Shown here one piece after another: positions 38,804 through 47,475 of a stretch of DNA of 64,000 bases (the first letter of the stretch is position 1; each line of letters starts with the position of its first letter). The DNA is from DASXAI01 sp963798445 (GTDB taxonomy: Bacteria > Actinomycetota > Acidimicrobiia > Acidimicrobiales > Ilumatobacteraceae), in NCBI GenBank assembly GCA_963798445.1, contig CAWCTH010000003.1:1426001-1490000 (forward strand), written 5' to 3'. The notes under the pieces were generated by a model. That model saw only the letters and a program-made list of their open reading frames with translations. It had not been told where the DNA came from and did no database searches. The translations under genes were made by a program, and so were the position numbers.

Positions 38804-40462
38804 GTGACCACGACCACGAACGATCCGATCGTTTTCCCGGGTCCCGACGAGATCGAGGGCTTCTGGGCGCTCGACAAGATGCACGCGCCCCGACCGGTCA
38901 CGCCCTTGTCCTTCGACCTCGTGATCCACACGCTGGCGGAGGGGTTCACCAAGGCACAGGCCGAGTACGACTGCCCCATCATGGTGACCAACAAAGAGGT
39001 CAACCACTTCATGTACGCCGCGTTCCACCCCGTCCCCGACGGGGCGGAGATCGCCGACCGCATGACGCGCTACCACGAGAAGCTGGCCGCCATGGTGCCC
39101 GGCATCGGCCGGAAGTGGGACGAGGAGTGGAAGCCGTCGGTGATCGCCAAGAACGAGCCGGCCAAGACGGCCGACTACTCGGGCCTCACCGACGCCGAGC
39201 TGGTGGCCAAGCTGGACGAGTTCACCGACCACATGCGCTACCAGTGGTGGATCCACGGCCACATCAACTTCGTGCTGCTGTCGAGCAGCGCCTTCTGCGA
39301 CCTCTACGACAAGGTGATCAAGCCGGCCGAGTCGACCGAGTCGTACCAGACGCTCCAGGGCTTCCACACCCGCTCCGTCGACGCCAGCAAGGGCCTGTGG
39401 GCCCTCAGCCGCGTGGCCAAGAACGACCCGGTCCTCGCCGAGCTGTTCCGTACCAAGGACCCCAAGGACGCACTGGCGGCCCTCGACGAGACCGAGCAGG
39501 GCCGCGCCTTCCGCCGGCAGCTCGACGACTACCTCTTCGAGTTCGGCTGGCGCAGCGACGCCGTCTACGACCTGGCCGACATCCCATGGCGTGAGGACCC
39601 GTCGATCCCGCTGTCCAGCGTCGCCGCCTTCATGGAGCTGGACGAAAGCGAAGATCCCGAGGCCCTGTACCGCCGCAGTGCCGCCCAGCGCGAGCGCCTG
39701 CTGGCCGAGCTGCGCGTCAAGCTGGCCGACGATCCCGAGACGCTGGCCAAGCTGGACGAGCTCTACGAAGCTGCCCGCTACAGCTTCCCGCTCACCGAGG
39801 ACCACGCCTTCTACATCGACCAGCTCGGCGTGGGCGTCTTCCGCCGCTTCGCCCTGGAGCTGGGGAAGCGTCTGGCCGCCAAAGGCGTCACCGACCAGAC
39901 CGACGACGTCTTCTTCCTGTACCGCGACGAGGTGGTCGACGCCCTCACCAACGGCGGCGACCAGCGGGCGTTGGTGGCGTCGCGGCGGGCCAGCTTCGCC
40001 CGGGCCAGCGAGGTGGTCCCGCCCACCGCGCTGGGCACGCCGCCGGCGCCGCCCGAGACACCCGATCCGTTCATGGACGCGCTCGTCTACCGCCTGCTGG
40101 GCATGGTGCCGCCGGAGGAGAACAAGGACCCGAACGTGCTCCGGGGCGTGTCCGGCGCGCCTGGCACGTACACGGGCACGGCTCGGGTCGTGCGGTCGTT
40201 GTCGGAGGCCCACGATCTGGAGGACGGCGAGATCATGGTGTGCGAGATGACCCTGCCGCCGTGGGTGCCACTGTTCTCCATCGCCGGCGCGGTGGTGACC
40301 GACGTGGGCGGGGTGCTGTCGCACTCGGCCATCGTGGCGCGGGAATTCGACCTGCCGGCGGTCGTGGGTTCGCAGGTGGGCACGGTGGTCATCAAGAGCG
40401 GCCAGACCATCACCGTCGACGGCACCAGGGGCGTCGTCTACCTCGACGGCCGCCCCGCCTGA
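38804..40462 (+). CDS. PEP-utilising enzyme mobile-domain protein, no ATP-grasp domain
   Basis: 552-residue protein. The C-terminal 90 residues are a PEP-utilisers mobile domain: PPWVPLFSIAGAVVTDVGG, then LSHSAIVAREFDLPAVVG with the phosphorylatable histidine, and the closing DGTRGVVYLDGR. The N-terminal 430 residues are helical with a large soluble domain like that in rifampin phosphotransferase C-terminal halves or phenylphosphate synthase PpsA/B subunits. The ATP-binding PPDK_N domain is missing, so a partner kinase subunit would be required. The start is GTG at 38804 with GGGGGG 6 bases upstream. A GTGACGTCAC palindrome (38777-38786) lies just before. Its role is open; phosphorylation of an aromatic substrate is one possibility. 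Confidence 0.78.
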   Translation: MTTTTNDPIVFPGPDEIEGFWALDKMHAPRPVTPLSFDLVIHTLAEGFTKAQAEYDCPIMVTNKEVNHFMYAAFHPVPDGAEIADRMTRYHEKLAAMVPGIGRKWDEEWKPSVIAKNEPAKTADYSGLTDAELVAKLDEFTDHMRYQWWIHGHINFVLLSSSAFCDLYDKVIKPAESTESYQTLQGFHTRSVDASKGLWALSRVAKNDPVLAELFRTKDPKDALAALDETEQGRAFRRQLDDYLFEFGWRSDAVYDLADIPWREDPSIPLSSVAAFMELDESEDPEALYRRSAAQRERLLAELRVKLADDPETLAKLDELYEAARYSFPLTEDHAFYIDQLGVGVFRRFALELGKRLAAKGVTDQTDDVFFLYRDEVVDALTNGGDQRALVASRRASFARASEVVPPTALGTPPAPPETPDPFMDALVYRLLGMVPPEENKDPNVLRGVSGAPGTYTGTARVVRSLSEAHDLEDGEIMVCEMTLPPWVPLFSIAGAVVTDVGGVLSHSAIVAREFDLPAVVGSQVGTVVIKSGQTITVDGTRGVVYLDGRPA

Positions 40463-40501
40463 CATCCAGCCCGCCGCTCACCGACCGCGACCACCGCGGC
40501 C

Positions 40502-40544
40502 TGTGTCACGTCGATCGAGACGAATTCGAGATCGACGTGACACA
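40502..40544. terminator. 15-bp perfect inverted repeat between convergent genes
   Basis: TGTGTCACGTCGATC (40502-40516) and its exact complement (40530-40544), with a 13-base AT-richer loop. It lies in the middle of the 106-base gap between convergent stops at 40462 and 40569, so a bidirectional terminator role is natural, although T-tracts are absent. A 43-base degenerate copy is at 55466-55508, which suggests a dispersed repeat. Confidence 0.6.
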
Positions 40545-40568
40545 AACCTCAAGATCCGAGTGGCCCCG

Positions 40569-41724
40569 CTACTTGTAGAGCTCTTTTGAAGCCAGGGCGG
40601 CGCCTTCGGCGAGAGCCCGGAACTTGGGCCACACCACCGTCGGGTGCACCTCGGGCGCGTAGCTGGCACGCGAGGAGAACCCGCAGTCGGCCCCGGCGAT
40701 CACGTTCTCCCGCCCCACCAGCCCGGCGTACTTGAGGATGTAGTCGGCGATCAGCTCGGGATGCTCGACGTAGTTGTTGGCGTGGCCCAGCAACCCGGGG
40801 ATGAGGATCTTGCCGTCCGGCAGCTTCACGTTCTCCCAGATGCGCCACTCGTGGTAGTGCCGCGGATTGGCGACCTCGAAGCTGTGGGCGCCGGCGTTGA
40901 TCGACAGCATGTACGGCACCACCTCGAGCAACGGGATGTCGTTCATGCGCGGCCCGTGGTTGAGGCCGTAGCAGGTGTGGTGGCGGATGCTCTCGCTGGG
41001 GATGCCCCGCAGCGCGTGGTTGAGCGCCTCGACGTGGACCCACGCCTGGCGCTGGCGCTCCTCGGGCTCGAGCGTGGGATCGCTGAGGAGGTCGATCAGG
41101 AAGGGGTCGTCGACCTGCAGGATGAAGCCGGCGGCCACGATGCCCAGGTACTCCTCGCGCATGGCCTCGGCCACCGCGTGCGAGGTACTCCTCGTGGGTG
41201 GCGTAGTGCTCGTTGCGCCCGAACCCGCTCGGGCCCGTCGAGGGCATGAACACGTCGGCCACGTCGAACGCCGCCGTGGCCGCCTTCAGGTTGGCGATGT
41301 CGGTCTGCAGCAGCTCCTGGCCGACGTAGCTGATGGGGCCCTTGCAGATGATGCGGCGCAACGGGCTGACGGTGGACGAGTACTTCTTGAAGTACTCGGT
41401 GTAGTACTCGGGGAAGTCGTCGAACTCCTTCTGCCACGACGGCGCCATGCGCGACTCGCCCATGTCGACCTCGAACCCGCCCAGGCGGTCCTTGACGTAG
41501 CCCAGGAAGCTCACCTTGCTCATCTCGCCGTCGGTGACGATGTCGATGCCGGCCTCGACCTGCTGGCGGACGCGCTCGGCCACGGCCTCGGTGACCTGAC
41601 GGTCGAACAGGTCGTGGTCGTAGGGCCGCCCGTTCTCCCGTTCCTTCATGGTGTCCAGCAGCGCCGGCGGGCGAGCCAGGCTGCCCACGTGCGTCGTAAG
41701 GATCCGATCGGTACTGCGCCTCAT
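40569..41724 (-). pseudogene. MetE-like (cobalamin-independent methionine synthase II family) protein, frameshifted
   Basis: The two halves together give a protein of about 384 residues of the MetE C-terminal-domain family: ILTTHVGSLARPPALLDTM, VTDGEMSKVSFLGYVKDR, then in the second frame EEYLGIVAAGFILQVDDPFL, RHHTCYGLNHGP with the zinc H-x-C, and GADCGFSSRASYAPEVHP with the second cysteine. The break is in YLHAVAEAM-type sequence near 41178-41184 and is repaired by removing one base. Stand-alone MetE-like proteins transfer methyl groups to thiols or other acceptors without the N-terminal folate module. The ATG at 41724 has GGGGAG upstream. It sits 55 bases after a fusion gene carrying the same fold. 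Confidence 0.85.
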
Positions 41725-41779
41725 GACCACTCCCCCAGTGTTCGTTCGACGGCGCCGACCGTAGCGCCGGCGCCGGCGG

Positions 41780-43834
41780 TCAGCGACCGTTGACGCATGT
41801 GATGTAGGTCCAGCACGCCTGGAACGTCGGGCGGCCGTGGAACAGCACATCCATGGCGTGGCGCATCAGCTCCATCCGGTCGGTGACGGCGTCGGGCGAC
41901 GGCGCCGCGCCGTCGATCTTCTCGGTACCCCCGACCCAGCCCAGCACGGCGTCGTGATACGTGGCCAGCAGCTCGAACCAGTCCTGCACGCCGGCTTCGA
42001 TGCTGGCCTCTCGCACGGACTCCACCTTCAGCCCGGCCAGCTCGAAGGCCTCCAGGTAGAAGTCGAGCGGGCGAGGCAGCAGGAACACCCGGTCGCGGTA
42101 GGCGGCGTGGGCCCGCATGCGGTCCTCGTCGTCGAGGTCGCCGCGGTAGGCGGCATACCGCGGGTCGGTGCGCACCAGGCCCTCGGCCAGGTCGCCCACC
42201 ACCCAGACGGTCTCGTCCAGGATCCATTCACTGCGCCGGGCGCGCGGGTTGCGGATGTTGCCGGAGTTGACCAGCACGTGGCCGCCGGAGCGCAGCGTCC
42301 GCACCCACGAGCCGAGGGTGTCGGCCAGCTCGGGATACAGGTGGATGGCGTTGGTGGAGGTGATCACGTCGACGCCATGGCGCAGCAGCTCCGGCCCGAG
42401 CACCTCGTCGAGACGCTGGAGGCGCTTCTCCTCGCGCAGGAAGCGCAGGAGCCGGAGACCCACCTTCGGGTCGTCGCGGAACTTCTCCAGTGCCACCCGC
42501 AGGAACTTCGGCGAGCTGTCCACGATGACGGCCCCCACCTGCGTGTCGAACATGCGCAGCTTCAGCCGGTCGAGCAGGATGCCCGTTCCGCCCGAGTAGT
42601 CGACCAGCACGTCGCCGTCGGTCAGCAGGTGGGCCAGTTCCTCCACCGTGGGATCGAGGTTGCGGTACCAGCCGTGGCGGTCGACGCTGTCGTAGGCGGT
42701 GCCGAAGGCGTCCACGGGCTCCCGCGTCCAGTCGTCGTCGGGCAGGCGCGACCAGCCAGACGGCCAGCTGAACGGCCGGGGCCGCGGCAGCGCCGACACC
42801 GTGGGCACCGTGACGGCACGGTGCAGCTCGACGAGTGCGGTCACCTCCTGAGCCCGGTGACGGCCCCAGCCGCAGTCCGTGGCCACCCCGAAGTCGTGCA
42901 CGAAGCGCTGTGCCGCCACGATGCGGGCTTCGGCCCCCGGGATGCCGTCGGAGGGGTGCAGCAACCCCAGGTAGAGCTGGGTCTCGGGCCGCAACGACAG
43001 CAGCCCGAGCGTCTCGAAGAACCGCAGGTCGACGCGGCCCTCCTGCACCGGCAGATGGATCCAGTCCAGCGGCCGCCCGAGGCTCAGCGACAGCGCGTTG
43101 GCGATGTCGACGAGGGGCTGGGCGTCGTAGGGTCGCTCCCGGTGGTGGCGCTCGTGGCCATGGCAGAAGTGGTAGCCGAGCTGCACGCCGGCCGGGATGT
43201 TCCGGCCGAGCCGCACCAGCCGCTCCACGATGCTGGAGCGGGGATCCGGGAACCAGGTCCCCATGACGCCGTCGAGCATGGCGAACTCGAAGTTCGTGTC
43301 CCACTGCACCGCGAGCTGGTCGTGCGGGATGGCCTCGAAGATGGCGGCCAGCTCGTTCATCATGCACGCCTCGTAGAGCGGCTCGACCCGGCTCTGGTCC
43401 TCCGGCGCCACGAAGGCGGCGATCGGGGCCAGCGGCGTCGGCAACGACACCTGGAACCGGCAGTGCACCGGGATGAGGCCATCGCGCTTGCGGCGGGCGA
43501 AGGCCCGGTAGGACGACACCGCCGCCTGGGCGTAGCCCAGGTCGTCGAAGCGCAGCGTGTCGAAGGACTCACCGTCGCGGACGCGCAGCCGCGGCAGCGA
43601 CCGGTGCGGGTCGTCACCTGGCGGGCAGACCTCGAACTCCGGCCGGGAGCTGAGCACCGGGTACTGCCACACGATCCAGTCCGAGCGCGGCCCCGTCTCA
43701 CCGTCGGGAATCCGGTCGATGCGATCACCGAGCTCGACCGCAGCCAGCTGGAAGACTTCGTCCGCGCTGCCAAGGGGCACGCTGCCCACGAGCAGCACGC
43801 CGCCGGTTGCGGCGCCGTTGCCGACTTCGGCCAT
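41780..43834 (-). CDS. Two-domain protein: MetE/UROD-like barrel fused to SAM-dependent methyltransferase
   Basis: 684 residues. Residues 1-345 form a MetE-like barrel: LLVGSVPLGSADEVFQLAA, RIPDGETGPRSDWIVWQYPV, FQVSLPTPLAPIAAFVAP, YHFCHGHERHH with a zinc-type H222-x-C224, and ATDCGWGRH with C321, the same ligand pattern as in methionine synthase MetE. Residues about 375-684 form a class I methyltransferase: GDVLVDYSGGTGILLDRLKL (SAM loop), GAVIVDSSPKFLRVALEKF, VDVITSTNAIHLYPE and GGHVLVNSGN. A methyl-acceptor barrel joined to a methyl-donor enzyme is uncommon. GGGGAGG lies before the ATG. It is adjacent to another MetE-like gene and divergent from the Liv importer. Confidence 0.75.
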   Translation of the reverse strand: MAEVGNGAATGGVLLVGSVPLGSADEVFQLAAVELGDRIDRIPDGETGPRSDWIVWQYPVLSSRPEFEVCPPGDDPHRSLPRLRVRDGESFDTLRFDDLGYAQAAVSSYRAFARRKRDGLIPVHCRFQVSLPTPLAPIAAFVAPEDQSRVEPLYEACMMNELAAIFEAIPHDQLAVQWDTNFEFAMLDGVMGTWFPDPRSSIVERLVRLGRNIPAGVQLGYHFCHGHERHHRERPYDAQPLVDIANALSLSLGRPLDWIHLPVQEGRVDLRFFETLGLLSLRPETQLYLGLLHPSDGIPGAEARIVAAQRFVHDFGVATDCGWGRHRAQEVTALVELHRAVTVPTVSALPRPRPFSWPSGWSRLPDDDWTREPVDAFGTAYDSVDRHGWYRNLDPTVEELAHLLTDGDVLVDYSGGTGILLDRLKLRMFDTQVGAVIVDSSPKFLRVALEKFRDDPKVGLRLLRFLREEKRLQRLDEVLGPELLRHGVDVITSTNAIHLYPELADTLGSWVRTLRSGGHVLVNSGNIRNPRARRSEWILDETVWVVGDLAEGLVRTDPRYAAYRGDLDDEDRMRAHAAYRDRVFLLPRPLDFYLEAFELAGLKVESVREASIEAGVQDWFELLATYHDAVLGWVGGTEKIDGAAPSPDAVTDRMELMRHAMDVLFHGRPTFQACWTYITCVNGR

Positions 43835-44087
43835 TGGCCTCCCCTTCGTTGCCCTGGAACGCCAGTGTCGGGCCGCCCGCACCGCCGGCCAAGCATTGCG
43901 TTCTCCAGGAGCGAACGCTCCGATCGCGTGTCAGCCTCCCTGACACCCTTGCCCTCCGCCAGAAGGCGGTGTTACCGTGCCGCCGCTGCACCTGCATGGG
44001 GGAGGTGCCGCGTCGGGCTGATCGGAACGGCGAGCGCCTGTACCAACGGGCACGCGCCTCTCCGCCGGTCGATGGGGGGAAGACCAC

Positions 44088-45512
44088 ATGAGACGTTCCT
44101 TGCTGGCCATCGGTACTGCTGGCGTGCTGCTGATAACGGCATGCGGCGGCGACAACTCATCGTCGTCGGGGACGACGGCCGCGGCCGGCGCCGCCACCAC
44201 GGCGGCGCCGGCGGCAACCACGGCGGCGGGGGCCGCCACCACGGCGGCGGGGGCCGCCACCACCGCGGCCGGCGCGGCCACGACCACCGCGTCGGCTGCT
44301 ACCGGCAGCAACTTGCAGGCCTCGGGTAAGTGTGGCGCCGGCACCGGCCAGAAGGCCACCGGTGACCCGATCAAGCTCGGTGGCATCGCCACCAACGTGC
44401 CGGGCATCGACTTCACCTGGATCACCGGCATGACGAAGGCGTACTTCGACTGCGTCAACGACAACGGCGGCATCAACGGCCGGCCGATCCAGTACCTCGC
44501 CGAGACGGAGCAGGTCGACCCGCAGCAGATCTCGGCGCTGGCCACGAAGCTCGTCGAGCAGGACAAGGTGCTCGGGCTCGTGGGCAACACCAGCATCATC
44601 GACTGCAGCGTCAACAAGGACTACTACGCCAAGCAGGGCATGTACCTGATCGTGGCGGGCGTCGACCAGGCCTGCTTCACCAGCCCGAACTACTCGGCCG
44701 TGAACATGGGCCCGTACTACTCCAGCCTGGGCGGGGCCCAGGCCGCCGTCCGCGCCGGCGCCAAGGGCAAGCTCGTCATCGTCGGCCCCAACCAGCCCGG
44801 GTTCGAGCTGATCAACAGCGGCGTGATCGACTTCGCCAAGCAGAACGGGATGGAGGGGATCAGCCTCAGCGAGGACACCCCCATCAACGATCCCGCCGGG
44901 CTGGCCCAGAAGCTGGTGCAAGACGCCGGTGACGGCGGCGGTGTGGTGCTCGACTTCACCGGTCCCGCCGTCGTGCCCCTCCTGCAGGCCATCGAGCAGC
45001 AGGGCCTGGTCGACCGGGTGGTGTGGGCCAGCAGCACGCCGCCCAACGACCCGTCGGTGGCCAAGGAGCTCAGCTCGGCCTGGAACGGGAAGTTCCTCAT
45101 CAACGCCGAGTTCAACGTGCTCGACTCGGGCAAGCCCGACCAGAACCACATGAACGAGATCCGGGAGAAGTACCGCTCCGACATCCCGAGCTCCAGCTTT
45201 GCCCAGATGGGATACCTCGCCGGCCGGGTCGCCACCGACGCCCTCATGAGCATCAAGGGTGACATCACCAAAGAGTCGGTGAACGCCGCCTTCAAGGCCG
45301 TCAAGAACTTCACCAGCGACCTCTGGTGCAAGCCCTGGTACTTCGACAGCACCGTGGGCCAGAACGTGTCCAACAACAATGACATCACCGTCGTGCCGAA
45401 GGACGGCAACATGGTGCAGACCGAGGACTGCTTCGCCATCGCCGAACTGCCGGCCAACCCGTTGGCCCAGATCCGAGCGAAGGAGACGGCACTTGGGCTC
45501 AATGTGGGCTAG
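44088..45512 (+). CDS. Branched-chain amino acid-type ABC transporter substrate-binding lipoprotein
   Basis: 474-residue periplasmic-binding-type lipoprotein (LivK/Peripla_BP_6). The lipobox LITAC (Cys19) is followed by an Ala/Thr low-complexity tether of about 55 residues, coded by 21-bp repeats. The two-lobed binding domain begins at KLGGIATNVPGIDFTW, with FDCVNDNGGINGRPI and ALATKLVEQDKVLGLVGN. In this group the ligands range from amino acids to benzoate derivatives and amides. A GGGGGGAAGACCAC ribosome region precedes the ATG, and TACCGT near 43972 may be the -10 box. First gene of a five- or six-gene transport and dioxygenase operon. Confidence 0.9.
   Translation: MRRSLLAIGTAGVLLITACGGDNSSSSGTTAAAGAATTAAPAATTAAGAATTAAGAATTAAGAATTTASAATGSNLQASGKCGAGTGQKATGDPIKLGGIATNVPGIDFTWITGMTKAYFDCVNDNGGINGRPIQYLAETEQVDPQQISALATKLVEQDKVLGLVGNTSIIDCSVNKDYYAKQGMYLIVAGVDQACFTSPNYSAVNMGPYYSSLGGAQAAVRAGAKGKLVIVGPNQPGFELINSGVIDFAKQNGMEGISLSEDTPINDPAGLAQKLVQDAGDGGGVVLDFTGPAVVPLLQAIEQQGLVDRVVWASSTPPNDPSVAKELSSAWNGKFLINAEFNVLDSGKPDQNHMNEIREKYRSDIPSSSFAQMGYLAGRVATDALMSIKGDITKESVNAAFKAVKNFTSDLWCKPWYFDSTVGQNVSNNNDITVVPKDGNMVQTEDCFAIAELPANPLAQIRAKETALGLNVG
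44193..44276 (+). repeat. In-frame 21-bp tandem repeats coding an Ala/Thr tether
   Basis: Four units with a 21-base period around GCCACCACGGCGGC, encoding AATTAAG-like heptads between the lipid anchor and the binding domain. Copy number is likely variable between strains. Confidence 0.75.
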
Positions 45513-45514
45513 CG

Positions 45515-46387
45515 GTGCCTGACTTCGACACGCTGAAGCCGTTCCTCGTGCTCGGCTTGGCCCTCGGCGGGGTGTTCGCCATGTCCGGGGTGGGCCTCGT
45601 GGTCCTCTACCGGGCCACCGGCGTGCTCAACCTCGCCTACGGGGCCATCGGGGCCATGGGCGCGCTGATCTCGTGGTCGTTGCTCGACGTCGGCGTGAAT
45701 GAATGGGTGGCGTACCTCGCCTGCATCGCGTTCGGCGGGGCCGCCACCCTCATCTACGGCCTCGTGTTCGGGCCGCCGTTCGCGCCGCGCGATCCCTTGG
45801 TGAAGGCCATGGCAACGCTGGGCTTCCTGCTCATCCTGGTCGGCCTCATGCAGTACGTGTACGGCCAGAACGCGCACTCGATCACGTTGCCGACCTCGAA
45901 GTGGAACTACGACCTCGGTGGCGTGCGGGTGAGCTGGACCCAGATCATCGGCGTGGCCTTCCCGATCCTCGTGACGGCAGGGACGGCGGTGTACCTTCGC
46001 CTCACGAAGACCGGCACCGCCATGCGGGCCCTCGCCAACGACCGGGAGATCACCGCCATGCTCGGCGTGCCCGTGCGCCGGGTGGAGGCGGCGGCGTGGT
46101 TCGGGTCCGGTCTCGTGTGCGGGATGGCCGGCCTCCTCTTGTCGAACCTCGTCGGGCTCGACATCGTGAGCCTCACCTTCCTCGTGATCCCGGCCCTGGC
46201 GGCAGCGCTGATCGCCCAGCTGCGCTCGCTCTGGGTGACGCTGGCGGCGGGCTTCGTCATCGGGCTCGTGCAGTCGTGTCTCACGGCCTTCAGCGAGCTG
46301 GCCGAGTACCGCACGATGACGCCGTTCGTGCTCGCCATCGTGGCGCTGCTGTGGTTCGCCCGCGCTCGAGAGCCGGTCAGGACGTAG
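45515..46387 (+). CDS. Branched-chain amino acid-type ABC transporter permease LivH-like
   Basis: 290-residue polytopic permease with about eight hydrophobic helices. LivH signature GVLNLAYGAIGAMGALISW in the first third, KAMATLGFLLILVGLMQYVYG, and the ATPase-contact loop RALANDREITAMLGVPVRRVEAAAWFGSG (in parts: RALANDREITAMLGV). The start is GTG, 2 bases after the SBP stop. It forms the translocation channel with LivM. No ribosome site is needed given coupling. The substrate depends on the binding protein; the downstream dioxygenase suggests an aromatic or related acid. Confidence 0.92.
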   Translation: MPDFDTLKPFLVLGLALGGVFAMSGVGLVVLYRATGVLNLAYGAIGAMGALISWSLLDVGVNEWVAYLACIAFGGAATLIYGLVFGPPFAPRDPLVKAMATLGFLLILVGLMQYVYGQNAHSITLPTSKWNYDLGGVRVSWTQIIGVAFPILVTAGTAVYLRLTKTGTAMRALANDREITAMLGVPVRRVEAAAWFGSGLVCGMAGLLLSNLVGLDIVSLTFLVIPALAAALIAQLRSLWVTLAAGFVIGLVQSCLTAFSELAEYRTMTPFVLAIVALLWFARAREPVRT

Positions 46388-46389
46388 CG

Positions 46390-47475
46390 GTGGCGACGCC
46401 GACTCTGGTCCCCGACGAGGCCTTCGCCACCACCACCGTGCGGGCGCGCCGCGTCGAGCGCCGCCACGGCGCCAGTCTCGTGGCGGCCGCGGCAGTGCTC
46501 GTCTTCGCGCTGTTCGCGCTCCCCGCCATGCTCAACAGCTACTGGCTGCAGATCATGACCGCGGTGGCCATCTACAGCATCGTGACCCTCGGCCTCGGCC
46601 TCCTCGTCGGCCGGGTCGGCATGGTGTCGCTCTGCCAGTTCGTGCTGATGGCCGTGGGCGCCTGGGTGGCGCTTCGACTCAGCTACGCCACCTCGCTGCC
46701 GTTCCCGGTGCTGGTGCTGGTAGCCGGCGTGATCACGGGTGCGGTCGGCATCCTGATCGGCCTGCCCGCGCTCCGGTTGTCGGGCTTGTACCTGGCGCTC
46801 ATCACGCTGATGGCAGCAGGCGCCATCACCGTCCTGCTGCGCATCGCCCAGTTCCCGAACGGGGGCGACGGTTTCTTCGGCAACTCGCGGGCGGGCGGTT
46901 CGACATCCACCCTGTCGCGTCCGGCGCTGGCCCAGACCGACACCGGCTTCTACCGCTACTGCGTGATCGTCGCCGCCCTCGCCTTCCTGCTCGGGCTCTG
47001 GCACATCCGCACCAAGGCGGGCCGGGCGTGGGCCGCCATCCGCCAAAGCCAAGCCACCGCCGTCGCCGCCGGTGTGAACACCACGCTGTACAAGCTCTGG
47101 GCGTTCGCGCTGGCGTCGTTCATGGCCGGCATCGCGGGAGCCCTCCTGGCTGGCGCCAGCGGCGGTGTCAACATCAACCAGTTCCCGGTGCAGAACTCGA
47201 TCCAGTTGTTGGCGGTGGTGCTGATGGGTGGCGTCTACAACCTGTGGGGCGCCGTCGTGGCCGCATTGTTCCTGCGGTTCCTGCCCGCCCTCCTGGACAA
47301 TTGGGGACTGTCGACGGAGTTGCTCACCATCTTGTTCGGCATCGGCGTGTTGCAGGTGCTGCTGACGGCGCCGGGCGGCATCGTCGAGCAGATGCCGCGG
47401 GACCTGGCCAAGCTGGGCCGCAAGATCGGGGGTCTGGTGGCCCGGCGCCAACCCGACAACCGGGCGCCGCCATGA
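46390..47475 (+). CDS. Branched-chain amino acid-type ABC transporter permease LivM-like
   Basis: 361-residue permease. After a basic N-terminal tail (RARRVERRHGAS) come about nine helices. LivM-typical parts are VTLGLGLLVGRVGMVSLCQF, ALRLSGLYLALITLMAAGAI, and the coupling loop RTKAGRAWAAIRQSQATAVAAG that contacts the ATPases. It begins with GTG, 2 bases after the livH stop, and overlaps livG by ATGA. C-terminal residues from 330 on are soluble and basic. Complete and unremarkable apart from the extended N-terminus. Confidence 0.92.
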   Translation: MATPTLVPDEAFATTTVRARRVERRHGASLVAAAAVLVFALFALPAMLNSYWLQIMTAVAIYSIVTLGLGLLVGRVGMVSLCQFVLMAVGAWVALRLSYATSLPFPVLVLVAGVITGAVGILIGLPALRLSGLYLALITLMAAGAITVLLRIAQFPNGGDGFFGNSRAGGSTSTLSRPALAQTDTGFYRYCVIVAALAFLLGLWHIRTKAGRAWAAIRQSQATAVAAGVNTTLYKLWAFALASFMAGIAGALLAGASGGVNINQFPVQNSIQLLAVVLMGGVYNLWGAVVAALFLRFLPALLDNWGLSTELLTILFGIGVLQVLLTAPGGIVEQMPRDLAKLGRKIGGLVARRQPDNRAPP

